Below are positions 62,424 to 64,000 of a stretch of 64,000 bases of DNA, piece after piece (positions within the stretch are counted from its first letter, which is position 1; each line of letters begins with the position of its first letter). The notes beneath the pieces are model-generated. The model was given only the letters and a program-made list of their open reading frames with translations. It did not search any database and was not told where the DNA came from. Source of the stretch: Myxococcus stipitatus (GTDB lineage: Bacteria; Myxococcota; Myxococcia; Myxococcales; Myxococcaceae); NCBI RefSeq assembly GCF_038561935.1, contig NZ_CP102770.1, positions 2,232,001 to 2,296,000 of the forward strand. Direction: 5' to 3'. Made by a program: the position numbers and the translations under genes.

Positions 62424-64000
62424 TCAGTCGGGACGGCGCAGGGCGTGGAGCCAGAGCGTCATCAGCTGGTCGTGGGCGTTCCCCGTGGAGCGCTCACCCA
62501 GCGCGTGCAGCGCGGTGCCCAGCTTCTGCTCGAGCTTCGCGAGCGCCTCGCGCGCTTGTGCGGAGACGTCCGCGGACAGGGTGGGTTCGCTGTGCCGGCC
62601 CGCCTTGCGCAGCGCGAGCAGCGTGCCCAGTCCGTCCGCGTCCTTCAGCACGGCCTCCAGCGCGCGAGCGGGCGCGGAGCGGGGGGAGGGCTGGGCCTTG
62701 TGCAGGGCCTTGAGCGCGCGGTCCAGGTACTTGGACGCGTCGATGGCTTGCGTGGGCTCACGCTCGCCCAGGTGCTCGAGGGCATTCCACGCGTTCTCCT
62801 GCGCGGACACGCGGTACTGCGAAGCGGAGAGCGGCACGTTGTCGCCGCGCTGCCCGTTCTCCACGACGTCGATGAACGCGGAGAGGGACGTGTAGGCCTC
62901 GGAGGCGTAGAGCCACGCGCGCATCTGGGCGTCGTGGACCTGGAAGTTCACCCGGGGGAGCGCCTCGGGGTTCGCGTGCTGCCGCTGACGCGCGTCCATC
63001 GCGGCATCCACGTCGCGCAGGGCCTCGATGTACAGCTCGGTGCCCGCCAGCTTCGCGAGCGTCGCCTGGTCGAGCCTCGGGTGCTCCTGCCCCAGCCGCT
63101 CGGTGGTCCGCTTCAGGGCCTCGCGCGCCTGACGGGCCAGCTCGACGGCTTCGGGATGCAAGGACACTCCGGCCTGCTCCGCGCGCTGGAGCAGCTCCGG
63201 GACGTACTCGGTGGAGAGCAGCGCGGCGGCCTGGGTGTAGACCTGCTCGCGTGCGTTGAGCGGGCCCGCGATGGCCTCCCACGCGGCGCCCTGGGGACGC
63301 GAGACGCCGTCGAGCATGTTGGCGTCGAGCAGGAAGCTGGCGGGGAGGCCCAGCCGGTCCTGGATGGAGCGATTGAACTCCTGGAGCAGCGTCGCGTAGG
63401 CGGAAGGAAGGTCTCCCCGGCTCGTGGGGGAGGGCGTCGAGGGAAGGGCCACGCTGATGTCCAGGTCGGACGCGGGGTTCTTGCTGCCCGGTGCGCGGAA
63501 CGTGGCGCCGTGGGGGCTGGTCCACTCCGCCTTGCGCTGGCTGGACGTCTCCCGGTGGAGCACGCCGCGAAGGTAGTCGTCGGTGAACCGCGCCTTGGGG
63601 AAGGCGCGCTCGGCCTTGTGGACCGCATCGTTGATGGCGTCGGAGACGAGCTCGTCCCGGTAGGCGTTGATCAACTCGAGCGGGCTCTGGATGTGGGTCG
63701 AGAGCCCCGGCGCGAGCTGCCGCAAGCGCTCCTGGAAGCTCGCGCGGGACTCCGGTGAGTCCTCGGAGAGGAGCCTGCCCACGATGTCGCCCCAGCTCCT
63801 GGGCGCGTCCCCCTCCTGGCCCAGGAGGATGCGTCGCGCCTCCAGCTCCATCGCGGGATGAAGGCCGTGCGCCTGCTCCTTCCATCGCGCCAGATGCGCC
63901 AGTCCCACGCGTGCCTCGGCGCCCGTGGACCGGACCCGGAACTTCGCGCCACGGAAGGGGACGGAGGGGCCCGCGCTCTTCGGGGCTCGCGGAGGCTGCG
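62424..64000 (-). CDS. Large protein with nucleotidyltransferase-like motif (5' end outside)
   Basis: At least 525 residues; the frame is open to the right edge, so the start is outside (a GTG at 63908 is possible). APGSKNPASDLDISVALP has the GS...DxD of a nucleotidyltransferase fold. The rest is a long alpha-helical body with many Ala, Glu, Arg and Leu. Convergent with the GH18-like gene (11-bp gap). An effector or toxin role is conceivable; no family recognised. Confidence 0.65.
   Translation of the reverse strand, partial: QPPRAPKSAGPSVPFRGAKFRVRSTGAEARVGLAHLARWKEQAHGLHPAMELEARRILLGQEGDAPRSWGDIVGRLLSEDSPESRASFQERLRQLAPGLSTHIQSPLELINAYRDELVSDAINDAVHKAERAFPKARFTDDYLRGVLHRETSSQRKAEWTSPHGATFRAPGSKNPASDLDISVALPSTPSPTSRGDLPSAYATLLQEFNRSIQDRLGLPASFLLDANMLDGVSRPQGAAWEAIAGPLNAREQVYTQAAALLSTEYVPELLQRAEQAGVSLHPEAVELARQAREALKRTTERLGQEHPRLDQATLAKLAGTELYIEALRDVDAAMDARQRQHANPEALPRVNFQVHDAQMRAWLYASEAYTSLSAFIDVVENGQRGDNVPLSASQYRVSAQENAWNALEHLGEREPTQAIDASKYLDRALKALHKAQPSPRSAPARALEAVLKDADGLGTLLALRKAGRHSEPTLSADVSAQAREALAKLEQKLGTALHALGERSTGNAHDQLMTLWLHALRRPD

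Noticed and set aside
1..64000. tRNA, rRNA and CRISPR arrays
   Set aside because: None seen by eye; a tRNAscan-type run would be needed to exclude a tRNA fully.

Overview
The window looks like a chromosomal segment of a myxobacterium (Myxococcota, Myxococcus/Corallococcus/Pyxidicoccus-like). The reasons are very high GC, dense and mostly protein-coding DNA, a MYXO-CTERM type C-terminal sorting signal on a large secreted protein, many lipoproteins, an NRPS, and one-component and LytS/LytTR regulators. I saw no tRNA, rRNA or CRISPR array.

Region 1 (1-15.5 kb) is the most unusual part. On the minus strand a predicted outer-membrane protein leads 27 bp into a large NRPS (A-T-C-A-T-C-A-T-C..., 3' end outside the window). 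Divergently, on the plus strand, a 61-residue acidic peptide gene overlaps (GTGA) a Rieske/mononuclear-iron oxygenase gene. A di-haem cytochrome c lipoprotein follows at once, then a multihaem OmcA/MtrC-like lipoprotein and another lipoprotein. I read the peptide plus oxygenase as a candidate Rieske-modified RiPP system. A TldD/TldE-like pair (15.5-18.8 kb), a family known to mature some RiPPs, lies just beyond and flanks a 110-residue orphan.

Region 2 (18.9-30.3 kb) is mixed: pirin, an orphan, an AhpD-like protein, a MocR regulator, an HTH-only TetR-like protein, a cold-shock protein with clear terminators, an ABC ATPase with a permease fused to an M1 peptidase, and a FadD-type acyl-CoA ligase.

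Region 3 (30.4-44.4 kb) has a WYL regulator divergent from a family B DNA polymerase, a TPR protein, a large MYXO-CTERM secreted protein, a beta-barrel protein, a beta-repeat protein, and a LytS-like kinase with a LytTR regulator. A textbook LytTR direct repeat sits downstream, in front of a PD40 propeller gene. An AraC regulator and a DUF3224-like lipoprotein follow.

Region 4 (44.4-53.6 kb) opens with a decayed mosaic: an immunity-like 3' fragment, an IS3 transposase tail and a headless Cys-rich repeat gene. It continues with SMI1/KNR4-like proteins around a duplicated MacB-type permease, then an imine-reductase-like plus SDR operon divergent from an AraC regulator, an orphan and a GFA-family protein.

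Region 5 (53.7-64 kb) holds an M4 peptidase, an M23 peptidase and a catalytically dead GH18-like protein, all without Sec signal peptides. Also here are glutamate decarboxylase, a DHA2-type MFS exporter and a SRPBCC protein. A strongly structured 100-nt leader precedes the GH18-like gene, and a large protein with a nucleotidyltransferase-like motif runs off the right edge.
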